Below are positions 51,837-60,909 of a stretch of 64,000 nt of DNA, one piece after another (position 1 is the first letter of the stretch; each line of letters opens with the position of its first letter). The DNA lies in contig NZ_SMSK01000007.1 in NCBI RefSeq assembly GCF_004354985.1, positions 186,001 to 250,000 of the forward strand, written 5' to 3'. The notes under the pieces are model-generated. The model searched no databases. It worked only from the letters and a program-made list of their open reading frames with translations, and was not told the DNA's origin. A program made the translations under genes and the position numbers. Source of the stretch: Segetibacter sp. 3557_3. GTDB lineage: Bacteria > Bacteroidota > Bacteroidia > Chitinophagales > Chitinophagaceae.

Positions 51837-52928
51837 CTATTTGGGAGCACGCTTATAAAACCAGAATGCAACGAAGGTAAACATGATGTTTGGCAACCAC
51901 GCTGCGAGCAGTGGTGACAGGTTACCCTTGGTAGAAAATATGGTCGAAAAACGGTCGGTAAGGATAAAGAGTGCAGCGGTAATAAAGCCGGTTGCCAGGT
52001 GAACCCCACTACCTCCACGAACACGCCTGCTGGCAACGGTAACCCCGATCAAGGTTAGCAAGAGCAATGAAAAAGGTGTTGCATCGCGGCGATATCGCTC
52101 AACCTTTAGTGCATTTAATCCTTCAACCCCACGTTGCTCCTCTCCCTTTATAAACTCGTCGAGTTCAGGGGTAATCAGTTTATCCTTTGTATACTCGTCG
52201 CGCTTAAGGTCCAGGGGTTTAAAGTCGAAATTCATTGTTTTGGAAGGCACCATGGTAATACTTTCCCGTAAGCCATCAATCCTGCGTTCGATAACATTAT
52301 CGAGTACCCATTTGCGCTTGGCGGTGTCCCAACGAAATGACTCTGCACGCAGATTATAATCAAGCTGGTTTCCTTTGACGTGTTGCAGAAAGAAGCTGCT
52401 GCCCGTCCTGGTTGAGGTATCGTAGTAATTAACTCCCGCATAAGTAAAAGAGTCAATCTTCAAATACAGGTTGTTTCGTCCGCCCAGGAGCGGGTTGTAA
52501 GAGTTGTTTCCATCGATGTACTTCGACTGAAAGCTTACCCGGATCTCATTGGCTATGGGGATCACATACCGGTTGGCAAACCAAAGGATGGTTGCCAACA
52601 ACACCGCACCCATAAAGAAAGGCCTGATAAAGCGGTTGTAGCTGGTGCCACTGGCAAGGATAGCAACGACTTCGCTTCGCCCGGCCATTTTGGAAGTACA
52701 GAATATGACCGCGATAAAAACAAACAGCGGAAAAAGCATCGCCAGGATGTGCGGAATAAAGCCGTAATAATATTTAGTGATGATCTCCTTGAACGTGAGG
52801 CCGGACTTTACAAAATCGTCCGTCTTTTCACTAACATCTATAATAATGGTGATAAAGGCAAAAAGAAAAATTGAAAAGAAGAAAGTGACCAGGAAGTTCT
52901 TTAGTATGTAGCCATCAATTTTTTTCAT
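51837..52928 (-). CDS. LptF/LptG family lipopolysaccharide export permease
   Basis: A 363-residue inner-membrane protein of the LptF/LptG family, part of the ABC complex that lifts lipopolysaccharide out of the inner membrane. The N-terminus MKKIDGYILKNFLVTFFFSI is typical, followed by three membrane segments (to about residue 120) with the SGLTFKEIITKYYYG and VAILASGTSYNRFIRP coupling region, a periplasmic beta-jellyroll (about 130-280), and three more segments from about 285, ending FWFYKRAPK. Whether it is LptF or LptG cannot be decided. Divergent from ftsK. Confidence 0.92.
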   Translation of the reverse strand: MKKIDGYILKNFLVTFFFSIFLFAFITIIIDVSEKTDDFVKSGLTFKEIITKYYYGFIPHILAMLFPLFVFIAVIFCTSKMAGRSEVVAILASGTSYNRFIRPFFMGAVLLATILWFANRYVIPIANEIRVSFQSKYIDGNNSYNPLLGGRNNLYLKIDSFTYAGVNYYDTSTRTGSSFFLQHVKGNQLDYNLRAESFRWDTAKRKWVLDNVIERRIDGLRESITMVPSKTMNFDFKPLDLKRDEYTKDKLITPELDEFIKGEEQRGVEGLNALKVERYRRDATPFSLLLLTLIGVTVASRRVRGGSGVHLATGFITAALFILTDRFSTIFSTKGNLSPLLAAWLPNIMFTFVAFWFYKRAPK

Positions 52929-53198
52929 GCATTAAGGGTCGGCGGCAAAGATAGATTGAAGTAGGCACAGAACATTGTTATAGTTGAAACGACCGTTGGC
53001 TAAACGCACTTGCTGCAGTCATTTTGCATTCCTTTTAACACACACAATGGTAAATTGTTGAAGCTGTTGCATAGGTGTGGATTGGGGCTGGCTATTGCAT
53101 AAAATCAGCTCAGATTAGTAGAATTACGGCGTTACCACTGTGCACAAATGTTGAATACCCGTGGAGGTTACGCACATCCCAGCGCTTTCAAATTGATT

Positions 53199-53206
53199 TA
53201 TATTTG
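53199..53206 (+). promoter_or_regulatory. Candidate -7 element for ftsK
   Basis: TATATTTG matches TAnnTTTG exactly and lies 18 bases before the ftsK ATG. No good -33 box at the expected spacing. Confidence 0.4.
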
Positions 53207-53224
53207 ACGCGTATTTAAGAGCTC

Positions 53225-55849
53225 ATGGCAAACCGTTTAAAAAAGAAGACTCCTCCTGCCCCAAATCCTGCCAAACTTACGGCGGATAAGGTAGCAGATG
53301 TAAGCATGAAGGAGATTGTGAAGGATGAACGTACATTTAAAATTGCGGGTACGGTTAGCCTGTTATTATCGCTGTTCCTGTTCGTTGCATTTACATCATA
53401 CCTTTTTACCTGGCAGGAGGACCAGGACAAAGTGCATCGGCTTGGAGTAGGGATATTTAGCACAGATGACATTAAAGTAAACAACCTGCTGGGTGTACTG
53501 GGTGCTTATACCGCCCACTTTTTCATCTACAAAGGTTTTGGCATTGCGGCATTCCTGCTTTGTACCTTCTTTTTTGTGCTTGGGGTAAATATGCTCTTTG
53601 GCAGGAAGATCTTTTCTCTCAGGCGGAACTTGAAATATGTACTGGCGGGTTTACTGGTACTAAGCGTATGTTTTGCTTTCCTTTTTCGGAGTAGCAATTT
53701 TGGCTGGGGTGGCGGGTTCGGTCAGTTGCTTAACGCATGGCTGATTAAGTGGATCGGTAATGTAGGCACCGGCTTATTATTATTGATGGCATTTTTCAGC
53801 TATTTCGTCTGGCGGTTCAATCCAACTTTTAGCATCCCATCGTTTGCAACGGCAGGCGGGGAAAAGCCGGAGCAACCTGAAGAGGAAGGTGAAGCCGATG
53901 ATGAACCATTCTTTAGTCCTAACCTGGACATGTACCGTGACGAACCGGATGGTGGAAGATTGTTTATTAATAAAGATGTTGTTAAGTCGAATAACCGGCT
54001 GAAGAAAGAAGGAAAAGGGGTTGTGGTTTTGGCCGAGCAAGATGACGAGGGCAACAGCTTAAATGAATTCCGGCTTACCGAACGTGAAGAGCAGTTTGAC
54101 GAAGAAACCAGCGAGGAAGAACTTCCTGTGCAGGAGATACCGCCGCCATACGTGCAACGTGCACCCAAAAAACTCACTGAAGACGATCCACTTGAAGTAA
54201 TTCTACCACCTGAAGAGCCGATGCTTTATACCCCTAAGCAGGTAGTGTCGAATATGGAACTGGAGATAAAAGAGTTTGCTGAAGACGAAGATGTTGATGA
54301 TGCCGATGACGAAGTGAAAACACCTGCAAAAACGTTTAAGCTCGACCCTTATGAACCTACCCTCGACCTTAGAGATTACCTCTACCCGTCGCTGGACCTG
54401 CTGGAGCCGCATGGGAGTGAAAAAATTGTACATGATCCCGCCGAATTGGAGAGCAACAAAAACCAGATCATCGCGACGCTCAAAAATTACGACATCTCTA
54501 TTCAACGTATAGCAGCTACCGTGGGACCAACGGTAACCTTGTATGAAATTGTGCCCGCACCCGGGGTAAGGATCAGCAGGATCAAAAACCTTGAAGACGA
54601 CATCGCGCTAAGTCTTGCAGCACTCGGCATTCGGATCATCGCGCCAATCCCCGGAAAGGGAACCATTGGTATAGAGGTGCCGAATGTAAGAAAGTCGGTG
54701 GTGAGCATGAAGACCCTGCTTGCTTCGGAAAAATTCCAGAACAACGCATTTTCGTTGCCCATCGCTATTGGCAAAAAGATCGATAACGAAAACTTTATCG
54801 TTGACCTTGCAAGTATGCCCCACCTCCTGATGGCAGGAGCAACCGGCCAGGGTAAGTCGGTTGGCTTGAACGCCATATTGGTTTCGCTGTTGTATAAAAA
54901 GCATCCATCGCAACTGAAGTTTGTATTGGTGGATCCAAAAAAGGTGGAGCTCAGTATCTATCGTTCAATCGAACGCCACTTTCTTGCCAAACTGCCGGGT
55001 GAAGAAGACGCGATCATTACAGATACAAAAAAGGTCATCCATACACTTAATGCCCTTTGTATTGAAATGGATAACCGCTACGACCTGTTGAAAGAAGCGG
55101 GGGTACGAAACATCAGGGAATACAATGAAAAGTTTATTGCCCGGAAGTTAAATCCGGAGAAGGGACACCAGTTTCTACCCTTTATCGTGCTGGTAGTGGA
55201 TGAGTTTGCCGACCTTATTATGACGGCGGGCAAAGAAGTGGAAATGCCCATTGCCCGTCTGGCACAACTTGCGCGTGCGGTGGGTATTCACCTGATTATT
55301 GCAACCCAACGTCCTTCGGTAAATATTATTACGGGTACAATCAAGGCAAACTTTCCTGCCCGTATCGCCTTTAAGGTGTCGAGCAAAATCGATAGCCGTA
55401 CCATCCTGGATGCGGGCGGAGCCGAACAACTCATAGGTAAAGGCGACATGCTCATCAGCTACAATGGTGAGATCACGCGTTTGCAGTGTGCTTTTGTGGA
55501 TACACCGGAGGTGGACAAAATCACTGACTTCATTGGTGATCAAAGGGGCTACCCGGATGCGTTCCTGTTACCGGAATACATCGACGAAAAAGAGCTGGAA
55601 GGCAAAGACTTTGACAGCTCAAACCGGGATCCCCTGTTTGAAGATGCAGCCCGTCTGGTGGTAACCAGCCAGATCGGAAGTACTTCGCTCATTCAGCGGA
55701 GAATGAAACTTGGTTATAACCGTGCGGGCCGTTTAATGGACCAGCTTGAAGCTGCCGGAATTGTTGGACCAAACCAGGGTAGTAAAGCACGTGAGGTGCA
55801 GGTTAAAACCGAAATGGACCTGCAGGAAATCCTGGGGGCTTTTGATTAG
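53225..55849 (+). CDS. ftsK: DNA translocase FtsK/SpoIIIE
   Basis: An 874-residue DNA pump that clears chromosome ends from the closing septum. N-terminal membrane domain with four segments (about 38-60, 85-120, 135-155 and 175-200), an acidic linker (about 215-390, rich in E and D), then the motor: alpha/beta region, Walker A LLMAGATGQGKSVGLN, FVLVDPKKVELSIYR, Walker B IVLVVDEFADLIMTAGKE, and RPSVNIITGTIKANFPARIA. The last 65 residues (LVVTSQIGSTSLIQRRMKLG onwards) form the DNA-reading gamma winged helix. ATG at 53225 follows a TATATTTG element by 18 bases. Divergent from the lptF/G gene. Confidence 0.95.
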   Translation: MANRLKKKTPPAPNPAKLTADKVADVSMKEIVKDERTFKIAGTVSLLLSLFLFVAFTSYLFTWQEDQDKVHRLGVGIFSTDDIKVNNLLGVLGAYTAHFFIYKGFGIAAFLLCTFFFVLGVNMLFGRKIFSLRRNLKYVLAGLLVLSVCFAFLFRSSNFGWGGGFGQLLNAWLIKWIGNVGTGLLLLMAFFSYFVWRFNPTFSIPSFATAGGEKPEQPEEEGEADDEPFFSPNLDMYRDEPDGGRLFINKDVVKSNNRLKKEGKGVVVLAEQDDEGNSLNEFRLTEREEQFDEETSEEELPVQEIPPPYVQRAPKKLTEDDPLEVILPPEEPMLYTPKQVVSNMELEIKEFAEDEDVDDADDEVKTPAKTFKLDPYEPTLDLRDYLYPSLDLLEPHGSEKIVHDPAELESNKNQIIATLKNYDISIQRIAATVGPTVTLYEIVPAPGVRISRIKNLEDDIALSLAALGIRIIAPIPGKGTIGIEVPNVRKSVVSMKTLLASEKFQNNAFSLPIAIGKKIDNENFIVDLASMPHLLMAGATGQGKSVGLNAILVSLLYKKHPSQLKFVLVDPKKVELSIYRSIERHFLAKLPGEEDAIITDTKKVIHTLNALCIEMDNRYDLLKEAGVRNIREYNEKFIARKLNPEKGHQFLPFIVLVVDEFADLIMTAGKEVEMPIARLAQLARAVGIHLIIATQRPSVNIITGTIKANFPARIAFKVSSKIDSRTILDAGGAEQLIGKGDMLISYNGEITRLQCAFVDTPEVDKITDFIGDQRGYPDAFLLPEYIDEKELEGKDFDSSNRDPLFEDAARLVVTSQIGSTSLIQRRMKLGYNRAGRLMDQLEAAGIVGPNQGSKAREVQVKTEMDLQEILGAFD

Positions 55850-56076
55850 CCTGGTATTTACGGGCCTGTTGTTAGCGTATCTAACTGATCAAGGCATAAG
55901 AAATAGATGCCGGCGAAAGGGATTAGTGGCTGTCATCAACCAGATCATCGCTTCGTTTTAACTTTGCGTCCCTTCTCCCGGGTAAATAAAAGAGTGGTCA
56001 TCTTGACATCAAGGTGGTTAGTAGCTTTCAAGATACTGTTCCTTCTAGCGGTATTCGCAGCCAAACAATCCTTCAC

Positions 56077-56107
56077 TTTAGGACCCGCTTACCAAACGGG
56101 TACTAAA
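56077..56107. other. Hairpin of unknown role
   Basis: TTTAG (56077-56081) pairs with CTAAA (56103-56107) and ACCCG (56083-56087) with CGGGT (56097-56101), with one mismatch between. A-run on the right gives a T-run only on the minus strand. Could be a weak terminator or part of an untranslated RNA starting at the TAACTTTG element. Confidence 0.35.
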
Positions 56108-56233
56108 AAAGTTATAAAAGCAAACAGGAGTTTACTCTGGCATCCTTTTGGCTTTGTTGGTATTAACAATCAATCACATAATAGTTTAACAATAACCACC
56201 ATCCTGCAGGCAATTTATTGGTTCCAACCATCT

Positions 56234-56241
56234 TAAGTTTG
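56234..56241 (+). promoter_or_regulatory. Candidate -7 element for lolA
   Basis: TAAGTTTG matches TAnnTTTG and is followed by GCAGG, a common transcription start context in Bacteroidota; the lolA ATG is 18 bases further on. Confidence 0.4.
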
Positions 56242-56259
56242 CAGGCCATAAAAAACAGT

Positions 56260-56895
56260 ATGACTTCCATGAGAAATGTGTACCTGCTGCTGGCCATGTT
56301 TACGTTTGTATCGTATACTGCCACTGCGCAAAATGACCCGAACGCAAAAAAGGTTCTTGACGGAGTAAGTGCCAAATTGAAAACCTTTAAAGGGGTGAGT
56401 GCCCTTTTTAACTACGTTTCAAAGACGCGCGCCGGTAAAACGGCAAGCAACGTTAACGGTAACGTATTGATAAAAGATCAGAAATATTATATTAAGCAAG
56501 GCTCAACTGAAATCTTTAGCGACGGCAACAAAGTATGGAATTATAACGGCGCAGGAGAAGTTACCATCACACCGGCCGATGACGCCAAAGCTATTACTCC
56601 ACAAAAGCTGCTGACGAACTTTTACGATAAAGATTTCGTCTATAAGCTGATTTCATCAGCTGGTACTTTTCACGAGATTGAGCTTACCCCGGTAGACAAA
56701 AGAAAGAACTTCCAAAAAGTAAACCTGTTTGTTGACAAGGCAAAGATGATGGTGACAAAAGCAAGAATACTCGACAAGAGTAATAATACCATCGAATTTG
56801 CACTTAAAAACATTAATACCAGTGCCAATATCCCCGATGCCTCCTTTGTTTTTAACAAAAGCAAATACAAAAGAGAAATCGAAGTGATCGAGTAA
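56260..56895 (+). CDS. lolA: LolA-like outer-membrane lipoprotein carrier
   Basis: A 211-residue periplasmic protein from the ATG at 56260 (MTSMRNVYLLLAMFTFVSYTATAQ, signal peptide); the TTG at 56218 is less likely. The mature part fits LolA: KKVLDGVSAKLKTFKGVSALFNYV, NGNVLIKDQKYYIKQGSTEIFSDGNKVWNYN, ITPQKLLTNFYDKDFVYKLI, and a C-terminal VTKARILDKSNNTIEFALKN. LolA ferries lipoproteins released by LolCDE across the periplasm to the outer membrane. It lies after ftsK, as is common in Bacteroidota, and is followed by a terminator at 56924-56955. Confidence 0.88.
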   Translation: MTSMRNVYLLLAMFTFVSYTATAQNDPNAKKVLDGVSAKLKTFKGVSALFNYVSKTRAGKTASNVNGNVLIKDQKYYIKQGSTEIFSDGNKVWNYNGAGEVTITPADDAKAITPQKLLTNFYDKDFVYKLISSAGTFHEIELTPVDKRKNFQKVNLFVDKAKMMVTKARILDKSNNTIEFALKNINTSANIPDASFVFNKSKYKREIEVIE

Positions 56896-56923
56896 TTGGA
56901 TACGAGTATTAAGATCGGATAGG

Positions 56924-56955
56924 GCCGTTCACTTAGTTGTGGGCGGCTTTTTTGT
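56924..56955 (+). terminator. Intrinsic terminator after lolA
   Basis: A nine-pair stem (GCCGTTCAC with GTGGGCGGC, two G-U pairs) around the loop TTAGTT is followed by TTTTTT. It lies 28 bases after the lolA stop. Confidence 0.75.
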
Positions 56956-56997
56956 TTCGTCAAACCTGTATCTTGCAGACACTCAAAACGGGCATAC

Positions 56998-58341
56998 ATG
57001 AAACATCTTCCTCTTGATCCGGAAATCTTTATACAGAACAGGCAGCGCTTTACAAAAGAAATGAAATCGAACAGTATTGCGGTGTTTAACAGCAACGATG
57101 AAGTACCTGCAAACGGTGATCGTTTGTACACCTTTATCCAGAACAGCGATCTGTATTGGCTCTGCGGTATCGAACAGGAAGACACGATGGTCGTGCTGTT
57201 TCCCGATAACCCTGATCCTAAATACCGGGAAGTTCTTGTGCTGACACGTCCGAATGAGCTCAAAGAAAAGTGGGATGGCAAACGCCTGCGGGCAAATGAG
57301 GCCACGGCAATCTCAGGCATTAAAACCATCATATGGCTCGATGTTCTGGAGGCACAGCTTCAACCCTGGATACACCTTGCCGATGTGATCTACATTAATA
57401 CCAATGAAAACGATCGCAAGTCGAGTACCCTGCCAACCCGCGATTACCGTTTTTCCAAAGAACTCATGGATCGCTATCCTGCACATAAATACGAACGTTC
57501 AGCTAAGGTGCTGAAAAAGCTGCGGGCGGTAAAAACGGAGCAGGAAGTTGAAGTGATGAAAGAAGCCATAGCAATCACCGAAAAAGCGTTTCGCAGGGTG
57601 CTTGGTTTTATAAAGCCCGGTGTTAAGGAATATGAAATAGAAGCGGAGATTGTGCACGAGTTTTTGCGTAACCGATCCAAAGGCGAAGCCTACGGCAGTA
57701 TCATTGCCAGTGGCGACCGTGCAAGAACACTGCATTATATCTCGAACAATGAAGAATGTAAGGATGGAGAGTTGATATTAATGGACTTTGGTGCTAACTA
57801 CGGTAACTACAATGCGGACCTTACCCGGACAGTCCCTGTAAATGGCAGGTTTTCAGCCAGACAAAAAGAAGTTTACAATGCTTGTCTTCACCTGCACAAC
57901 TTTGCAAAAGACATTTTAAAACCGGGGATCAACCTGATTGATTACACAGAACAGGTAGGTGAAGAAGCAAGCAAGCAATTCATTAAACTTGGATTGCTTT
58001 CCAAGGCAGATGTAAAAAATGAAGATCGTGACAACCGTGCCTACCGCAAATACCTTTACCATGGTATTTCCCATCACCTTGGTATTGATGTGCATGACCT
58101 GGGCAGCAGGGTTGAACCCATCAAAGAAGGTATGGTTTTTACGATCGAGCCGGGGATCTATATCGAAGAAGAACAAATGGGTATCCGGATTGAAAACAAT
58201 GTTTGGATAACCAAAAACGGCAATAAAGACCTGATGAAATCCATACCGATCACGGTTGAAGAAATTGAGGGTTTAATGAATGCATCCCGGCCGGTGCTGA
58301 ATGGCGAACTAAGAAACAACAAGGCGTCCAGCATGAGCTGA
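56998..58341 (+). CDS. Xaa-Pro aminopeptidase (M24B)
   Basis: A 447-residue aminopeptidase P that removes N-terminal residues before proline. Substrate-binding N-domain (about 1-170; NSNDEVPANGDRLYTFIQNS, DLYWLCGIEQEDTM), then the pita-bread metallopeptidase domain. The five metal ligands are visible: two Asp in LILMDFGANYGNYNADLTRTV, His in YHGISHHLGIDVHDLG, and Glu in VFTIEPGIYIEEE and MGIRIENNVWI. No signal peptide. TATCTTG at about 56967-56973 is a plausible -7 element after the lolA terminator. Confidence 0.94.
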   Translation: MKHLPLDPEIFIQNRQRFTKEMKSNSIAVFNSNDEVPANGDRLYTFIQNSDLYWLCGIEQEDTMVVLFPDNPDPKYREVLVLTRPNELKEKWDGKRLRANEATAISGIKTIIWLDVLEAQLQPWIHLADVIYINTNENDRKSSTLPTRDYRFSKELMDRYPAHKYERSAKVLKKLRAVKTEQEVEVMKEAIAITEKAFRRVLGFIKPGVKEYEIEAEIVHEFLRNRSKGEAYGSIIASGDRARTLHYISNNEECKDGELILMDFGANYGNYNADLTRTVPVNGRFSARQKEVYNACLHLHNFAKDILKPGINLIDYTEQVGEEASKQFIKLGLLSKADVKNEDRDNRAYRKYLYHGISHHLGIDVHDLGSRVEPIKEGMVFTIEPGIYIEEEQMGIRIENNVWITKNGNKDLMKSIPITVEEIEGLMNASRPVLNGELRNNKASSMS

Positions 58342-58396
58342 TCAGCTCCCTTCAAACCATAACATTGGCAGTCATAAGCAGAACACCCAGGTTAAC

Positions 58397-59200
58397 ATGA
58401 AACAAATCCCAAATATTTTTACTTTACTCAACCTGTTTTTTGGCTGTATCGCAATCGTTTTGATCATGCAAAGCGGCCTCATGCCCGTAGTCAGTGCCGA
58501 AGGTGAGCAGATGGTGGTACTGCCAGAAAGGATGTATTGGGCCTCCCTGTTTATCGGGATTGCCGCGGTGATCGACTTCCTGGATGGTTTTGTTGCCCGG
58601 CTGTTGAAAGCCACTTCCGACATGGGAAAACAACTTGATAGCCTTGCCGACGTGGTAAGCTTTGGTGTTGCTCCCGCACTTATCATTTACCAATTCCTCA
58701 GGCTTTCCTTTGCGCGGCAGGAAGACGGGCTGGATATATCAACCGCCTGGCTTTTACCCGCATTTATTATTCCGTGTGCCGGAGCTTACCGCCTGGCCCG
58801 GTATAATCTCGACACTACCCCATCCTACGGCTTCAAGGGAGTGCCCATACCAGCCGCCGGTTTATTAGTGGCTTCATTTCCTTTGATTTACTGGTACACC
58901 AACCAACCCTGGGTAGATAGCTTACTGTTAAGCAAATGGTTTTGGTATGCCGTTATCCTTATCATCAGCTACCTGATGGTTTCTACCCTGCCTATGATGG
59001 CCCTGAAATCAAGTGAGCGGGGTTTCAAAAGTAATATGCCGAAATATGCCCTGCTTGCTGCGGCTGTAATATGCGGCATCCTGTTCCAGTGGCTTGCCGT
59101 TCCCTTAATTTTTATCTTGTATATCGTGCTTAGCCTTGCCAGCCCCCTGGCCGACAAGGTTCGCTATGCCGATAAAGACGGCCTGGCTAAAAATCCTTGA
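58397..59200 (+). CDS. pssA: CDP-diacylglycerol--serine O-phosphatidyltransferase
   Basis: A 267-residue membrane enzyme that makes phosphatidylserine, the precursor of phosphatidylethanolamine. The CDP-alcohol phosphotransferase motif is complete: Asp60, Asp63-Gly64, Ala67-Arg68, Gly77, Asp81 and Asp85 in the segment from VIDFLDGFVARLL to DSLADVVSFG. N-terminus MKQIPNIFTLLNLFFGCIAI begins the first membrane helix, and about six to eight helices follow. An unusual loop with polar residues (about 30-45) separates the first two helices. 55 bp after the aminopeptidase gene. Confidence 0.94.
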   Translation: MKQIPNIFTLLNLFFGCIAIVLIMQSGLMPVVSAEGEQMVVLPERMYWASLFIGIAAVIDFLDGFVARLLKATSDMGKQLDSLADVVSFGVAPALIIYQFLRLSFARQEDGLDISTAWLLPAFIIPCAGAYRLARYNLDTTPSYGFKGVPIPAAGLLVASFPLIYWYTNQPWVDSLLLSKWFWYAVILIISYLMVSTLPMMALKSSERGFKSNMPKYALLAAAVICGILFQWLAVPLIFILYIVLSLASPLADKVRYADKDGLAKNP

Positions 59201-59258
59201 TAAGTAGTACATACCGGGTTTGATTGCCACAACATCTTTTATTGTCGTCTTCATCTTT

Positions 59259-59266
59259 TATCTTTG
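59259..59266 (+). promoter_or_regulatory. Candidate -7 element for purS
   Basis: TATCTTTG is the most common form of the Bacteroidota -7 element; the purS ATG follows 19 bases later. -33 box not clear. Confidence 0.45.
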
Positions 59267-59285
59267 GCCCCTCAAAACATAACTG

Positions 59286-59534
59286 ATGATTTACAACGTT
59301 CAAATTAAAGTGATGCCCCTCAAAGACCTTTTAGATCCGCAGGGCAAAGCGGTTATGGGTGGTTTGCATAACCTTGGAATGAACGGTGTACAGGACGTTC
59401 GGATTGGCAAACACATCACCCTGCAGGTTGATGCCGAAAGTGAGGCCGCTGCCCGTGATATTGCTGAAGAGGCAAGCCGCAAATTGCTCGCAAACCAGGT
59501 GATGGAATTCTATGAAATTGAAATGATCAGCTAA
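59286..59534 (+). CDS. purS: Phosphoribosylformylglycinamidine synthase subunit PurS
   Basis: An 82-residue PurS, the small subunit of the three-part FGAM synthase (PurS, PurQ, PurL) of purine synthesis; it helps pass ammonia between PurQ and PurL. Family marks: YNVQIKVMPLKDLLDPQGKA, VMGGLHNLGMNGVQDVRIGK and ANQVMEFYEIEMI. purQ and purL are not beside it, so the synthase genes are scattered here. It is followed 55 bases later by rsmI. Confidence 0.93.
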   Translation: MIYNVQIKVMPLKDLLDPQGKAVMGGLHNLGMNGVQDVRIGKHITLQVDAESEAAARDIAEEASRKLLANQVMEFYEIEMIS

Positions 59535-59589
59535 CGTTTAACAGGCGTTCATTTACCTGGTGTTTACCAGTTCCAGTTCAATCTTTCCT

Positions 59590-60255
59590 ATGTTGTATAT
59601 TGTTCCTTCGCCAATCGGCAACCTGGCCGACATTACTTTCAGAGCGGTGGAGATCCTTAAACTTGCTGATGTAATTTTTGCTGAGGATACCCGCACGTCC
59701 TCTAAGCTGCTACAACATTATGGTATTGTAAAACCGGTCTCGCCTTACCACCAGCACAACGAACATAAGATTGTACAGCACATCACCGACCAGCTTAAAG
59801 CAGGAAAAACGTTTGCATTAATCACGGATGCAGGAACACCTGGTATTTCTGATCCTGCTTTCCTGTTGGTAAGGGAATGTATTAAAGAAGACGTAAAGGT
59901 TGAATGTCTTCCGGGCGCAACCGCCTTTGTTCCGGCCCTTGTAAACAGCGGGCTCCCGATCAACCGGTTTACTTTCGAAGGTTTTATTCCGTTGAAAAAG
60001 GGAAGACAAACACTACTTAAAGCATTGGCAACGGAAGAACGTACAATGGTTTTTTACGAAAGCCCTGTGCGCCTGGTAAAAACACTCAACGACTTCATTA
60101 CTTATTTTGGAGCGGAAAGACAATGTTGTGTTAGCCGCGAGTTAACAAAGTTCTACGAGGAGAACAAAAGGGGAAGTTTGCATGATGTTTGCACCCATTT
60201 TTCGCAGAAAGACGTTAAGGGTGAGATCGTTATCGTTGTCGACGGCCATCGTTAA
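59590..60255 (+). CDS. rsmI: 16S rRNA (cytidine-1402-2'-O)-methyltransferase
   Basis: A 221-residue RsmI from the ATG at 59590 (MLYIVPSPIGNLADITFRAV); the frame extends to a GTG at 59560. It 2'-O-methylates C1402 in the decoding centre of 16S rRNA using S-adenosylmethionine. Marks: ADVIFAEDTRTSSKLLQHYG, FALITDAGTPGISDPAFLLV, VECLPGATAFVPALVNSGLP, FEGFIPLKKGRQTLL and TMVFYESPVRLVKTL. Length is at the short end because the small C-terminal helical domain is reduced. Confidence 0.94.
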   Translation: MLYIVPSPIGNLADITFRAVEILKLADVIFAEDTRTSSKLLQHYGIVKPVSPYHQHNEHKIVQHITDQLKAGKTFALITDAGTPGISDPAFLLVRECIKEDVKVECLPGATAFVPALVNSGLPINRFTFEGFIPLKKGRQTLLKALATEERTMVFYESPVRLVKTLNDFITYFGAERQCCVSRELTKFYEENKRGSLHDVCTHFSQKDVKGEIVIVVDGHR

Positions 60256-60270
60256 AATTCAAAAAAGTAT

Positions 60271-60717
60271 ATGAACATAAAAGCAATCCTACCTACCCTG
60301 GTGCTTATCGCTACATTTTCAGTAGCCAACGCACAATTTGGCAAAATCCCTACTGAAGCCACCAATGCCTTCCAAAAGAAATATCCCGAAGCCTCAAACG
60401 TGTCCTGGAAAAGCAGGCTTGCCTCATACAAGGCTGAGTTCGATATGGACAAACAACATTATACCGCCGAATTTAACAGTAAGGGACAATGGGAGAAAAC
60501 AGAAGCAAAACTTACTTATGACAAGCTTCCCACGGAAATTTCCGATGGTCTGCATAAGAGTCTTTACTCCAATTGGGAATTTACCGAAATCATGAAAGTC
60601 GACGAGAAAGAAAAAGATACGGTGTACCGCATCCGGGTTAAAAAAACCGACCTCGACAAAAAGTACCTGTTCTTTAGCACTAAGGGGCAACTCATCAAAG
60701 AGTCCAGAACCATATAA
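60271..60717 (+). CDS. Secreted PepSY-like protein
   Basis: A 148-residue periplasmic protein with a signal peptide (LPTLVLIATFSVANAQ) and a PepSY-like (putative beta-lactamase-inhibitor-like) domain: IPTEATNAFQKKYPEASNVSW and TYDKLPTEISDGLHKSLYSN are the two paired helix-strand units. Function of these small Bacteroidota proteins is unknown. It begins 15 bases after rsmI and probably shares its transcript. Confidence 0.87.
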   Translation: MNIKAILPTLVLIATFSVANAQFGKIPTEATNAFQKKYPEASNVSWKSRLASYKAEFDMDKQHYTAEFNSKGQWEKTEAKLTYDKLPTEISDGLHKSLYSNWEFTEIMKVDEKEKDTVYRIRVKKTDLDKKYLFFSTKGQLIKESRTI

Positions 60718-60814
60718 TTTTTTATCCCTCCCCGCTATTGTACGCCAATCTAATTTTTAGTTTTCTTTAAACGATTTTGACCGTATTCAAATCTTCCACG
60801 AGCAGGGCGAGTCT

Positions 60815-60822
60815 TACTTTTG
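60815..60822 (+). promoter_or_regulatory. Candidate -7 element for the M1 peptidase gene
   Basis: TACTTTTG followed by CACC fits TAnnTTTG. It lies about 90 bases before the ATG at 60910, and the longer frame starting at 60820 begins inside this element, which argues for the downstream start. Confidence 0.45.
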
Positions 60823-60909
60823 CACCTTTATCCAGGTAAAAAGCAAATCCGGAAACGGCTTTACACTTCGGTTCCTTATTTATGCCTGGTGTTTCTTAAA
60901 CATTCCCGA

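Larger units (their letters stand above)
55850..56259. other. Intergenic region between ftsK and lolA
   Basis: About 410 bases. TAACTTTG at 55959-55966 is a perfect -7-like string with no recognisable gene after it. A hairpin lies at 56077-56107. TAAGTTTG at 56234-56241, 19 bases before the lolA ATG, is the likely lolA -7 element. A 109-codon frame (55907-56236) has one hydrophobic stretch but no family and is probably not a gene. Confidence 0.5.

Noticed and set aside
55907-56236. 109-codon ORF between ftsK and lolA
   Set aside because: It has one hydrophobic stretch but no family, weak composition, and runs into the lolA promoter region.
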